From Acidobacteriota bacterium (GTDB lineage Bacteria; Acidobacteriota; Terriglobia; Terriglobales; Acidobacteriaceae), in assembly GCA_003225515.1 (NCBI GenBank), contig QIAK01000179.1, positions 7,908 to 19,136 on the forward strand: a stretch of DNA of 11,229 nucleotides. Reading direction: 5' to 3'. Shown here one piece after another: positions 1 through 8,311 of the stretch. Under the pieces are notes generated by a model, which searched no databases, was not told the DNA's origin, and saw only the letters and a list, made by a program, of their open reading frames with translations. Every line of letters begins with the position of its first letter. The first letter of the stretch is position 1. The translations under genes were made by a program, and so were the position numbers.

Positions 1-1246
1 ACTGATGATGGCAGGCTGCTCATCCGAGAAGGGTGACAAGGAACCGACGGTCACGGTGCAGGTCGCAGCGGTTGAAAAAACCACGATTCAGCGGACCATC
101 AGCACCCAGGCCATCCTTTTTGCCCGCCAACAGGCCGCGATTGTGCCCAAGATCAGTGCTCCGGTACAGAAGTTTCTGGTGAAGCGTGGCAGTCCCGTAC
201 GCGAGGGACAGCTACTGGCCATTCTGGAGAACCAGGACCTAAGCGCAGCAGCACAGGATACGAAGGGCTCGTACGAGCAAGCCCAGGCGAACTACGAGAC
301 CACTACAGCCGCCAGCCTGCCGGAAGAGATCAGGAAGGCCGAAGCCGACGCGCAGCAGTCACAGCAGGCGCTGGACGCGCAGGAGAAGGTCTTCCAGAGC
401 CGCCAGCAGCTCTTTGAGCAAGGCGCCCTGCCCCGCAAGGAACTGGACCAGTCGCGAGTGGATGTAACTGCCGCCCGCAACCAGCAGGCCCTCGCCAGGA
501 AGCATCTGGACGCTCTGATGGCCATCGGCAAGCAACAGGAGCTTAAAGCCGCCGCAGGACAACTTACCTCTGCCAAGGGCAAGTATATGGGGGCGGAAGC
601 GCAACTCAGCTATTCCCAGATCCGCAGTCCCATTGATGGAGTCGTTACCGATCGTCCACTTTATCCCGGCGAAATGGCGGCTGCGGGCACTCCCCTGTTG
701 ACAGTCATGGATCTCTCTTCCGTAATCGCCAAGGCGCACATCCCGCAGAGCGATGCTGCGGTCTTGAAGGTCGGAGACAAAGGCACAATTGCGGTTCCCG
801 GCATTGCGGAGCCCATTGAAGGCAAAGTGACGGTGGTGAGCCCCGCCCTTGATCCCAACAGCACCACCGTCGAAGTCTGGCTGGAGGCTAAAAATCCCAA
901 GCACGTATTGAAGCCGGGGACGAGTGTACAACTCTCGCTGACGGCTCAGACCGTGAACGACGCTTTAGTCATTCCCGCGAGTTCCGTCATTACTCAGCCG
1001 GATGGGACCAGCGTGGTCATGCTGGCGGGCGCTGACGGCCTAGCTCATCAGAAGGCAGTCAAACTTGGCATCCGCAATGGCGATGATGTGCAGATATTGG
1101 ACGGCGTCAACGCCGGCGACAAAGTAATAGCGTCCGGCGCATTTGGACTGCCCGACAAAACCAGGATCAAGATCGAAGCCGCAGAGGCGCCGCCCGAAGC
1201 GCCGAAATCAGGTAAGGCTCCCACTGAGGAATCCAGTGAAAAATAG
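1..1246 (+). CDS. RND efflux periplasmic adaptor (membrane fusion protein) lipoprotein, 5' partial
   Basis: This is a periplasmic adaptor of the HlyD/AcrA family, which links an inner-membrane RND pump to an outer-membrane channel. The frame is open to the left edge, and the first visible residues (L-M-M-A-G-C-S-S) look like the end of a lipoprotein signal peptide. The lipobox is M-A-G-C with the lipidated Cys at bases 17-19, so the true start and most of the signal peptide are probably upstream of the window; the Met at base 5 is unlikely to be the start. Counting from that Met, residues about 40-75 form the first half of the lipoyl/barrel-sandwich domain. Residues about 80-195 are Gln/Ala/Glu-rich and form the coiled-coil hairpin. 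Residues about 200-235 (YSQIRSPIDGVVTDRP) are the second lipoyl half, followed by the beta-barrel and membrane-proximal domains. The tail is Pro/Glu/Lys-rich. The permease gene follows after 18 nt, so they form one operon. The substrate cannot be told from the sequence. Confidence 0.93.
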   Translation, partial: LMMAGCSSEKGDKEPTVTVQVAAVEKTTIQRTISTQAILFARQQAAIVPKISAPVQKFLVKRGSPVREGQLLAILENQDLSAAAQDTKGSYEQAQANYETTTAASLPEEIRKAEADAQQSQQALDAQEKVFQSRQQLFEQGALPRKELDQSRVDVTAARNQQALARKHLDALMAIGKQQELKAAAGQLTSAKGKYMGAEAQLSYSQIRSPIDGVVTDRPLYPGEMAAAGTPLLTVMDLSSVIAKAHIPQSDAAVLKVGDKGTIAVPGIAEPIEGKVTVVSPALDPNSTTVEVWLEAKNPKHVLKPGTSVQLSLTAQTVNDALVIPASSVITQPDGTSVVMLAGADGLAHQKAVKLGIRNGDDVQILDGVNAGDKVIASGAFGLPDKTRIKIEAAEAPPEAPKSGKAPTEESSEK

Positions 1247-1253
1247 CCGCTGC

Positions 1254-1257
1254 GGAG
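1254..1257 (+). promoter_or_regulatory. Shine-Dalgarno supporting the GTG start of the permease
   Basis: GGAG lies 7 nt upstream of the GTG at 1265. No ATG in the permease frame lies between this site and the first transmembrane segment, so the GTG is the best available start. Confidence 0.6.
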
Positions 1258-1264
1258 CACGTGC

Positions 1265-4200
1265 GTGAACTCACCGAACGGGGGCGGCTCGAATGATCAT
1301 GATTCGAGAGAGAAACATTCTTCAGCTCAGAATTCCCGCGCGCAAAACTCCAAACAACATTGGATTGCGCGGCACTCCCGGCCCGTCATCTTTCTGATTA
1401 TCACCCTTGGGTTATTGGGAGCGTATCTGGCTTTCACGATCCCCGTATCGGTGTTTCCTTCCACTGATTTTCCCCGCGTGTTGATCGCAGTCGATAACGG
1501 CGTCATGCCCATTGATCAGATGACGGTCACCGTCACGCGGCCCATCGAAGAAGCCGTGAATAGCGTGCCCGGCCTGCTGACGGTGCGATCCATCACCAGC
1601 CGCGGCTCCGCTGAAGTCGATCTCTTCTTCCGCTGGGATATCGACATGTTTCAGACGCTGCAATACGTGAATGCAGCGTTGTCGCGCGTGCAGCCGGAGT
1701 TGCCGTCCACCGCGAAGATCGAAGCGCATCGCCTCACCTTCGCCGCATTTCCGGTGATCGGGTACAGCCTTACCTCCGATAGCATGCCTCAGACCAAGTT
1801 GTGGGAGATGGCGACTTATGAAATGAAACCCCGCCTGAATCGCCTTGAAGGCGTCTCCACAGTCATTGTTCAGGGCGGGCAAGAACCTGAATTTCATATC
1901 ATCCCCGATCCAGCCAAGCTGCTGACGGCGGGGGTCACGGTCTCGGATATTCTGGACGCGATCCGGCGCACAGCGCAATCATCAGCTCTATCTCGGCCTG
2001 GTCAACGGTCAGGTGCGCACGCCCGAAGAAATTGCAAATGCGGTGATCAAGAATACTGCGGCGGGAATTCCCGTACGCATCGGGGATATCTCGACCGTAA
2101 CGCCAGGAATAAAGCCGGTTTACACGGTTGTAACCGCAAACGGAAAGCCCGCAGTCTTGCTCAATATTAATCGGCAGCCGGACGGGAACACGGTGCAGGT
2201 GGCGCAAGAAGTTCACGATGAAATCGAACGCCTGCGCAAGACGCTGCCCCCGGGAATTCAGATTCAGACGTTCTACGATCAATCGATCATCGTCAACGAA
2301 TCCATCAAGAGTGTGCGCGACGCGATTCTGCTCGGTCTGATTCTGGCCTCGATCATACTGGTGGTTTTTCTCCGCGATTGGGGAACGTCGCTGGTCGCCG
2401 GCCTGGTCATTCCAGTGACCGTGATGGTCACATTCATCGCGCTCAAAATGATGGGCCAGACTTTCAATCTGATGACCCTGGGCGGACTGGCTGCGGCGGT
2501 GGGATTGGTCATCGATGATGCCATCGTGGTCGTCGAAAACATCGTCTTGCATCGCGACCTGGGCCAGGGACGCATGGAAGCGATTGGCAGCGCATTAAAA
2601 GAAATCACAATTCCGCTGATCGGGTCGACCATCACACCCGTGGTTGTATTCATTCCGCTGATCGTGATCACAGGAGTCACTGGAGTTTTCTTCCGCGCCC
2701 TGGCTGTGACCATGACCGTGTCACTGCTGACGTCGCTAGGTTTGGCGTTGACCTGGACTCCGACATTGAGCCGATTCTTCATCAAACCACACGAGAAGAA
2801 CCAGGCCGCAGAATCAGATTCACAACACAATCCGCCTTCAGACGGTGACGATGAAGTCTCCGCCCAAAACGCATCGATGGCGTTGCTCGCCGCGGAAGAG
2901 AAACATCTGAGCGGATTCTTCCTGCGCGTAGTGAACTTTCACGAACACTGGCTCCGGCGTGCTCTCGAGCGGCCACGCTGGCTCATCATTTTCAGTGCCG
3001 CGCTGATCGCAGCTTCCTATGCTTGTTACAGCTTCTCGGGTTCCGACTTGTTGCCGGAGATGGATGAAGGTGGATTCGTCGTCGACTATCTCACTCCCGC
3101 CGGGAGTTCACTGACTGAAACCAATCGCATTGTGGGGCACGTCGAGCAGATGTTGCGTGAGGTTCCGGAGGTGGAAAGCACGTCGCGGCGCACGGGACTG
3201 GAGTTAGGGCTTTCCGCGGTAACGGAAGCCAATCGGGGCGACGTTTTGGTGAAGTTGAAAGCCAAGCGCAGCCGCGACATCGAAGAAATTATTGCCGAGG
3301 TGCGCGCCCGGATTAAGCAGGAAGAACCCGCACTGGATATCGAATTCGTACAAGTTCTTCAGGACATGATCGGCGACCTGACCTCGGCTCCGGAACCGAT
3401 TCAGATCAAACTCTTCTCGCCGGATCCCAAACAACTGGAAGAATGGGCGCCCAAAGTAGCCGAATCAATCGGCAAGATCAAAGGCGTGGTCGACGTGTTG
3501 AATGGCATCGAAAATACGATCAGTGGGCCCGCAGTTACTTTCCAGGTGGATCCCAGCGTCGCAGCCCGCGCAGGATTCACCGCCGAGGAAGTTGCGCTGG
3601 ATGCGTCGGCGATACTTGAGGGCGAACCGGCGCCGACTCCGGTAGTCGCCAACGAGCGCGCCTACACTCTCCGCGTGCGCTTTCCGGCGGCGAACCGGGC
3701 TTCGCTCGACGCCATGCGCGATACCTTGCTGATCAGCAGCGCCGGACATACGGCCACCCTGGGCTCCCTCTCATCACTGACGGAGAATCCGGGGCAAACC
3801 GAGGTTCGCCGTGAAAACCTGCAACGCGACGTGGCAGTCACCGCCCGATTGGAAGGCAGAAATCTGGGCAGCGGAATGGCCGAGGTTCAAAAAGTTGTTG
3901 CTGGTTTGCATATCCCGCCCGGCATTCGCGTGGAGTACGGCGGAACCTATGCAGAGCAACAGCGATCGTTTCATGACCTTGTAGTCGTGCTGATTCTGGC
4001 GATCCTGCTGCTGTTCATTGTGCTGCTATTTGAGTTTGGAACGTTCGCTGCGCCGGTCGCGATTCTGTCATCGGCACTGCTGTCGACTTCCGGCGTTTTC
4101 ATTGCTCTCGTCATTACCCGGACGACTTTTAATATTTCGTCTTTCATGGGGATGATCATGGTGATCGGCATCGTGGCTAAGAACGGTATCCTATTGCTCG

Positions 4201-4493
4201 ACGCGGATCAGAAGATGCGCTCTGTGGGAATGCCTTCAGAGAAAGCGATGCTGCAAGCGGCGAGGCGGCGATTGCGTCCCATCGTCATGACAGCCTTGGC
4301 GACGGTCGCAGGCATGCTGCCGTTGGCATTCGCGATTGGCGCAGGATCGCAGATGCTGCAGCCTCTTGCCATCGCCGTCATAGGCGGTGTCCTCATTTCC
4401 ATGGTGCTTTCGCTCATCATCACGCCGGCAGTGCACTTTTTTCTGAGCGGCAAGAATGATTCTTCGCAAGTAGAGCCGGCGTCGGCTTCCTAG
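1265..4493 (+). pseudogene. RND efflux permease (AcrB/HAE1-like inner-membrane pump), frameshifted
   Basis: This is a proton-driven RND permease, the inner-membrane motor of a tripartite efflux pump, coupled to the adaptor just upstream. The first part, from GTG 1265 to about 1972, carries a hydrophilic Ser/Asn-rich tail of about 35 residues, TM1 (about residues 40-60) and the first porter subdomains. Homology then jumps to the +1 frame: from 1974 the sequence reads RNHQLYLGLVNGQVRTPEE and stays open to the TAG at 4491. The second part has the TM4 motif GLVIDDAIVVVEN with both proton-relay aspartates (bases 2514-2519). It also has the TM10 motif GIVAKNGILLLD with the relay lysine (bases 4179-4181), plus the second periplasmic half and the final TM bundle. 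Together the parts encode about 1075 residues, normal for the family. About ten residues usually found between DAIRRT and RNHQ seem to be missing, which points to a deletion of 3n+2 bases. Everything else is intact, so a recent mutation or an assembly error is likely. Confidence 0.9.
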
Positions 4494-4772
4494 AGAAAAA
4501 TTCCGGTCCAAGGTGCAGATTCTTGCAAGGCGAGTGTAGTTACTGAAGAGGGATTACCGGCGCCGGCAGTGCCATTCTCGTCGTATAAGAGCACTCGCAA
4601 GTCGGCCCCTCTGCGGTTACACTAATTGCAGATTCAAAGGCCCCGTCTGCCGCGGAGTCCAAGGTATTTGATCCTTCCGAAGCTTCTCCCCCGCTGAACC
4701 ACCTTGGTGCTCTGTATTGGCGCGGGAATTGCACTAAAATAGGTCAAATCCGGTCAGAGACCGGGCGGGTGA
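4494..4772. other. Intergenic region between RND permease and GAF/zinc-ribbon gene
   Basis: This stretch of 279 nt has no gene I can support. It contains a perfect 10-bp palindrome CCGGCGCCGG at 4557-4566. An imperfect inverted repeat (TTGCAAGGCGAGTG near 4523 against CACTCGCAA near 4592) has a loop of about 55 nt. A -10-like TAAAAT sits at 4735-4740, with no -35 box at a normal distance. No T-tailed terminator hairpin is visible after the permease. Confidence 0.5.
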
Positions 4773-6605
4773 ATGGGACGGTTTCCACTGGTGGAAAAAG
4801 AACTCGCGTCCAAAGAAAAAGAAAAAGACAAACCAGTTCTGGACGAGCAGAAGCTCGCAAAGTTGCTGGAGGCGGCGTATGTGCTGCAAGAGCACAACCG
4901 CGAAGTCCAGGAAATGGAGCTGGGCCTCTCGCTGAAGAGGGACCAGATTGAAGCGCAGGAGCGCTCCGCACCTCGCTCGAGCCAGGCCGCATCATCCTCG
5001 CAAGCGACCGAATCGCCTGCCAGCGCCGATTACACGTTCACGCTGGCGCAAATTGTTGAGACTCAGCACCAGATTCAGGTTCGCCATCTCGAACTGGAAA
5101 ACGCCATGTCGCTGGTGGCTGAGCGCCTGACCCAGATCGCCCGGGCCGGCGGCGCCGCCATCGGCATCCTGAATGAAAAGAGATTTCGCTACCGGGCCTC
5201 CTCCGGCCTTCTGGCGCTCACCGCGGGAACAGACGTGCCCATGGAGAAAGCGCTCTGTGTTGCATGCCTGCGAACCGGCCAGGTATTCCGTTGCGCCGAC
5301 GTCAATCCGGAATTCCTTCTGGATACGGAAGAGTGCCGCCGTCGTGGCATTCAGTCATTGATTGCGGTTCCAATTTTTCACGATGGTGGCGTCGCCGGGG
5401 GGCTCGAACTCTACTACTCCACGACTCAAGCTTTTACCGAGCAGGATGTTCATACCTGCCAACTCATGGCCGGCCTTGTCACCGAGGCCCTCGCGCGCGA
5501 TGAAGAAGTGACCTGGAAGAAATCCCTGGCGACCGAACGCGCGGTCATGCTGGAGGCTCTCGAGAAACTGAAGCCTAACCTTGCCGCTCTGGTTGAGAAA
5601 CCGGCAGCGAAAGATTCTGCGGTCAAACCTGCTGTTTCTCCAGTCGGGGCGTCTTCGTCCACATTCGCTTGCCGCAAGTGCGGTCACAAGCTGGTAGGAG
5701 AGGAGCAGTTCTGTGGAAACTGCGGAACGCCTCGGAGTAGCGATTACGAAGCGCCTAGCATGCAGAGCAAAGTGGCCTCGCTGTGGCATATGCAGGAGGC
5801 GCTGAAAAAAAACTCTGCGGAGGATTCCTCGGCGGATCTTTCCGAGAGCAGCCCTGCGCCCTACCAGCCACGCACCATTCCTGAACGGCTGCGAGCCGAA
5901 AAATCTCTCGCTGATTCACTCGAAGAGCAGAAGCCGGAGTTGTTCGAATCCACCGATATGTCGACTCACGGCGAGACAGAATCCGTGGAATCGGAGAGTC
6001 CGATGATCGGCGCAGAGTTCGAAGACTCGATACTTTCGGACCTCGAGATCTCCGCGAAAAATTCCGAAGAAGGCAGAGCCGGGGAATCCAGAGAAGAAGG
6101 CAGCCAAGAGGTATCGACTGCCCTGGTAAAAGCGGAACCCATCTCGGCTTGGGGTTCAGCCGCAAGCGCACGTGACTTCCTGGAGCAGTTGACCGATGGA
6201 AACCGTCCCGGAGCACTAGCTCGCTTCTGGAACGCCCGGCGAGGTGACGTCTACCTGGCGGTAGCCGTGCTGCTCGTGGCCTGCGTAATCCGCTGGGGAA
6301 TATTGAATAGCCATCCCGTCAGCGCAACTGGAGGGCCCCGGGCCGGGGCTCATGGCAAAGTTGCTCCCGACGCCGATCTATCGTTATTTGACCGCATGCT
6401 CATCAACATCGGCCTGGTTGAAGCGCCGCCGGCGCCCGAATATAAAGGCAACCCCGAAATCCAGGTTTGGGTTGATCTCCATACCGCTCTGTACTACTGT
6501 CCCGGAGCCGACCTCTACGGGAAAACCCCCAAGGGAAAATTCGCCTCTCAGCGCGATGCGCAATTGGACCGATACGAGCCTGCCTACCGCAAAACCTGCG
6601 ATTAG
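4773..6605 (+). CDS. GAF domain / zinc-ribbon / single-pass membrane protein
   Basis: No named family fits the whole 610-residue protein. Residues 1-80 are charged and coiled-coil-like, rich in Lys/Glu/Gln. Residues about 88-250 look like a GAF sensor domain (AIGILNEKRFRYRASSGL, SLIAVPIFHDGGVAGGLEL, then QAFTEQDVHTCQLMAGLV), which in other proteins binds small ligands or dimerises. A treble-clef or zinc-ribbon motif follows with C300-x2-C303-x10-C314-x2-C317. A long acidic Ser/Glu-rich linker leads to one transmembrane helix at about 493-512, preceded by NARRGD, so the N-terminal part should be cytosolic. The exported tail ends in a compact domain (VWVDLHTALYYCPGADLYG, YEPAYRKTC) with only two cysteines, C576 and C609, suggesting a disulfide. 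The ATG at 4773 is preceded by a G-rich stretch (GGGCGGG, 4763-4769 region). The likely role is envelope sensing or scaffolding; this is inferred, as no catalytic output domain is seen. Confidence 0.85.
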   Translation: MGRFPLVEKELASKEKEKDKPVLDEQKLAKLLEAAYVLQEHNREVQEMELGLSLKRDQIEAQERSAPRSSQAASSSQATESPASADYTFTLAQIVETQHQIQVRHLELENAMSLVAERLTQIARAGGAAIGILNEKRFRYRASSGLLALTAGTDVPMEKALCVACLRTGQVFRCADVNPEFLLDTEECRRRGIQSLIAVPIFHDGGVAGGLELYYSTTQAFTEQDVHTCQLMAGLVTEALARDEEVTWKKSLATERAVMLEALEKLKPNLAALVEKPAAKDSAVKPAVSPVGASSSTFACRKCGHKLVGEEQFCGNCGTPRSSDYEAPSMQSKVASLWHMQEALKKNSAEDSSADLSESSPAPYQPRTIPERLRAEKSLADSLEEQKPELFESTDMSTHGETESVESESPMIGAEFEDSILSDLEISAKNSEEGRAGESREEGSQEVSTALVKAEPISAWGSAASARDFLEQLTDGNRPGALARFWNARRGDVYLAVAVLLVACVIRWGILNSHPVSATGGPRAGAHGKVAPDADLSLFDRMLINIGLVEAPPAPEYKGNPEIQVWVDLHTALYYCPGADLYGKTPKGKFASQRDAQLDRYEPAYRKTCD

Positions 6606-6630
6606 AAGCACTTCCGACTCGCCTTTCTAA

Positions 6631-6648
6631 GTTGTTAAATTTGACAAC
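6631..6648. promoter_or_regulatory. 18-bp near-perfect palindrome, candidate operator
   Basis: GTTGTTAAATTTGACAAC is a dyad with eight of nine base pairs symmetric; only the T6636/G6643 pair breaks symmetry. It overlaps the -35 box at 6641-6646, the position where a repressor would block transcription of the downstream gene. I do not recognise the binding factor. Confidence 0.45.
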
Positions 6649-6669
6649 CCGCGGCTACGGGAGTGCAAT
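6641..6669 (+). promoter_or_regulatory. Candidate sigma-70-type promoter for the Sel1/zinc-ribbon gene
   Basis: A consensus -35 TTGACA (6641-6646) is followed after 17 bp by TGCAAT (6664-6669), which matches four of six -10 positions but lacks the important second A. It lies about 57 nt before the start codon in the gap between the two zinc-ribbon genes. The spacing and -35 box are good, the -10 is weak. Confidence 0.4.
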
Positions 6670-6714
6670 CATAGTTATAGGTTTCGCCTGCAAATTCGCA
6701 CATTATTTTGAACC

Positions 6715-6719
6715 GGAGA
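6715..6719 (+). promoter_or_regulatory. Shine-Dalgarno supporting a TTG start
   Basis: GGAGA ends 7 nt before the TTG at 6727. No ATG or GTG is available nearby in this frame before the conserved N-terminal segment (LNPLLNPVLGQNMGRW), so this site decides the start. Confidence 0.6.
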
Positions 6720-6726
6720 ATCCTAT

Positions 6727-7989
6727 TTGGAACGCGAGACGAACCATTCCGAAGGGCCAAGTACTCTGCCCGAACCTCAGTTGAATCCTTTGTTGAATCC
6801 TGTCCTGGGCCAAAACATGGGGCGTTGGGCGGAGGTGTACTTCACCAGTCCACCGGAAAAGCGTGAGCAAGCCGTGCTCGATCTTCTGCGTGATTTGCAG
6901 GGCGAAAATCCTGCGCGCGTAGATGCCACCGCTCCGCCTCCCTCGCCGGCTAGAGATGAACGTCCAGAGTCAGGGCCCAGTGCCCGTCTCGCGCAGCCCG
7001 AACAGGCGATGGCAGTATGTCCATTTTGTGGAAGAGAGAACCCTGCATCGCACCGGTTTTGCGGTATGTGCGGGAAAATCGTTGCCGGATCAGGCTCGTC
7101 TTCCAACGTCAGTATTTCCGATCTGCACATCACGGATATGCAGGTTGCCGAACCTTCGACCGATCCTTTCTTCGAACGGGACCGCCCTTCTCAGGATGGG
7201 TTCAATGAGGCACGAAGGAATGGATCGCAGGTCATTCCAGCAGAGGGCGCAGCCTACGACCGAGGACCGCACAGGGACGAAGTTCCCCTGTTCCGCGGTA
7301 TCGGCGACAATGATTATCCGTACGAACGTGACGATGAGATCTTTCATTACCCGGAAGCTTCGCGGTCCTATCGAGTCTATGTAGGGATTGCTCTAGCCAT
7401 TGTGCTCTTTGCGCTTGGATATATGGCGTGGCGCAGCATGCAATCCACATCGCAGAACGCCCATGTGGAATCGGCGCCTCCGCCGACCGTGACCGAGCCC
7501 GCTGCGACGGCGCCCGCAACAGCCCCGGCCTCCAGCACGCCGAAAAGCGACACACCGCCGGCCGCGAACACACCGGCCAACAGCAAAGAGAGCTCTGCCG
7601 CACCCGACAACTCTGATACTGGGAACGCAGCCACGCGAACTAGCGCGCGCAAGACAGCGAAAGCAGCGCGCCCCGTGTCCGCCCCGAAAAACAGTGCAGC
7701 AGGCGCTGCAACCGGAAACGGCGCTGAAGAGTTCGCCACCGCGCAACGATATCTCAATGGAACAGGTGGCCAGCAACGTAATCCCGCCGAGGCGGCGAAG
7801 TGGCTGTGGAAGGCCATCGCCAATCACAATTCCGGCGCTACGCTGCTTCTCTCAGATTTGTACTTGAGGGGTGAGGGAGTTGGAAAAAATTGCGACCAGG
7901 CTCGTGTGTTGCTGGATAATGCCGCACGCCAGGGAGTAAAAGACGCGGGACAACGCTTGCGACACCTTCAGGCGTTTGGCTGCCAATAG
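6727..7989 (+). CDS. Zinc-ribbon, single-pass membrane protein with C-terminal Sel1-like repeats
   Basis: This 420-residue protein starts at a TTG with a well-placed GGAGA. Residues about 18-60 (LNPLLNPVLGQNMGRWAEVY, then EKREQAVLDLLRDL) look like a conserved cytosolic segment. A zinc ribbon follows with C98-x2-C101-x10-C112-x2-C115 (CPFCGRENPASHRFCGMCG). One transmembrane helix lies at about 217-238. Next comes a linker of about 95 residues rich in Ala, Pro, Thr and Ser, typical of a periplasmic spacer. Residues about 335-418 form two Sel1-like (TPR-related) repeats (EAAKWLWKAIANHNSGA; LYLRGEGVGKNCDQARVLL), which usually bind protein partners. The exported part has exactly two cysteines, C389 and C419, as in the upstream gene's tail. 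The matching plan suggests the two proteins work in the same envelope process; this is inference and no enzyme domain is present. A terminator-like hairpin follows the stop. Confidence 0.87.
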   Translation: MERETNHSEGPSTLPEPQLNPLLNPVLGQNMGRWAEVYFTSPPEKREQAVLDLLRDLQGENPARVDATAPPPSPARDERPESGPSARLAQPEQAMAVCPFCGRENPASHRFCGMCGKIVAGSGSSSNVSISDLHITDMQVAEPSTDPFFERDRPSQDGFNEARRNGSQVIPAEGAAYDRGPHRDEVPLFRGIGDNDYPYERDDEIFHYPEASRSYRVYVGIALAIVLFALGYMAWRSMQSTSQNAHVESAPPPTVTEPAATAPATAPASSTPKSDTPPAANTPANSKESSAAPDNSDTGNAATRTSARKTAKAARPVSAPKNSAAGAATGNGAEEFATAQRYLNGTGGQQRNPAEAAKWLWKAIANHNSGATLLLSDLYLRGEGVGKNCDQARVLLDNAARQGVKDAGQRLRHLQAFGCQ

Positions 7990-8014
7990 TTGACGCATCA
8001 ATTGCAAAAACAAA

Positions 8015-8060
8015 CCTGCCCGAACGCGCCGATGCCTTCACCGGCGGCGCCCAAGGCAGG
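8015..8060. terminator. Bidirectional rho-independent terminator between converging genes
   Basis: Nested stems pair CCTGCC (8015-8020) with GGCAGG (8055-8060) and GCGCCG (8026-8031) with CGGCGC (8045-8050). Read on the minus strand, the hairpin is followed by TTTGTTTTT (8014-8006), a good tail for the HTH genes. On the plus strand it is followed by GTTTT (8061-8065), a weaker tail for the Sel1 gene. It lies in the 85-nt gap between the two converging stop codons. Confidence 0.75.
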
Positions 8061-8074
8061 GTTTTACAGGAAAT

Positions 8075-8311
8075 CTACTGGGTTAAGAGCATCGCTGGAG
8101 TACGCCGCGACTCATACCAGAGCGCGAGTTCCACTCGATTCCAAAGCCCGAGCTTATCGTAAATTACTCGCAAGTAGTTCTTTACGACGTGCTCGGTCGT
8201 TCCGATAGCCATTGCTACTTCGCGGTTCTTCAAGCCTTCGGCAACGAGTTTGATGACTCGGTGTTCACGTTCACTGGGGACACGTGTCCCATATCGTCCA
8301 CTTGCAGACAT
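8075..8311 (-). CDS. Small LuxR/GerE-type HTH protein (second of an overlapping pair)
   Basis: This 78-residue protein is almost entirely a NarL/LuxR-type DNA-binding domain. PSEREHRVIKLVAEGLKNRE begins at residue 12 (helix 1 and 2 region), the recognition helix region is GTTEHVVKNYLRVIYDKLG, and NRVELALWYESR closes the fold near residue 69. There is no receiver or ligand-binding domain, so any signal must come from a partner or from its own expression level. The ATG at 8311 has GGAGG (complement of 8317-8321) 5 nt upstream, inside the preceding gene, whose end it overlaps by 82 nt in another frame. That suggests translational coupling. The alternative is a single two-HTH protein broken by a frameshift; the strong ribosome binding site argues for a separate gene. 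A terminator follows downstream. Confidence 0.8.
   Translation of the reverse strand: MSASGRYGTRVPSEREHRVIKLVAEGLKNREVAMAIGTTEHVVKNYLRVIYDKLGLWNRVELALWYESRRTPAMLLTQ

Noticed and set aside
1935..2552. 205-codon minus-strand frame across the permease break
   Set aside because: Its His/Asp/Arg-rich translation is the typical antisense shadow of a coding region.
2013..4493. Independent permease gene starting at 2013
   Set aside because: Family similarity extends upstream of 2013 to 1974 in the same frame, and TM1 and the first porter part are in the preceding frame, so this is the 3' piece of a broken gene.
4557..4566. CCGGCGCCGG palindrome as a terminator of the efflux operon
   Set aside because: It has no loop and no T-run, and lies 64 nt past the stop codon; short GC palindromes are common in GC-rich DNA.
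7377..7823. 148-codon minus-strand frame rich in Ala and Val
   Set aside because: It is the antisense of the Ala/Pro-rich linker of the Sel1 protein; its hydrophobic look follows from the codons on the other strand.
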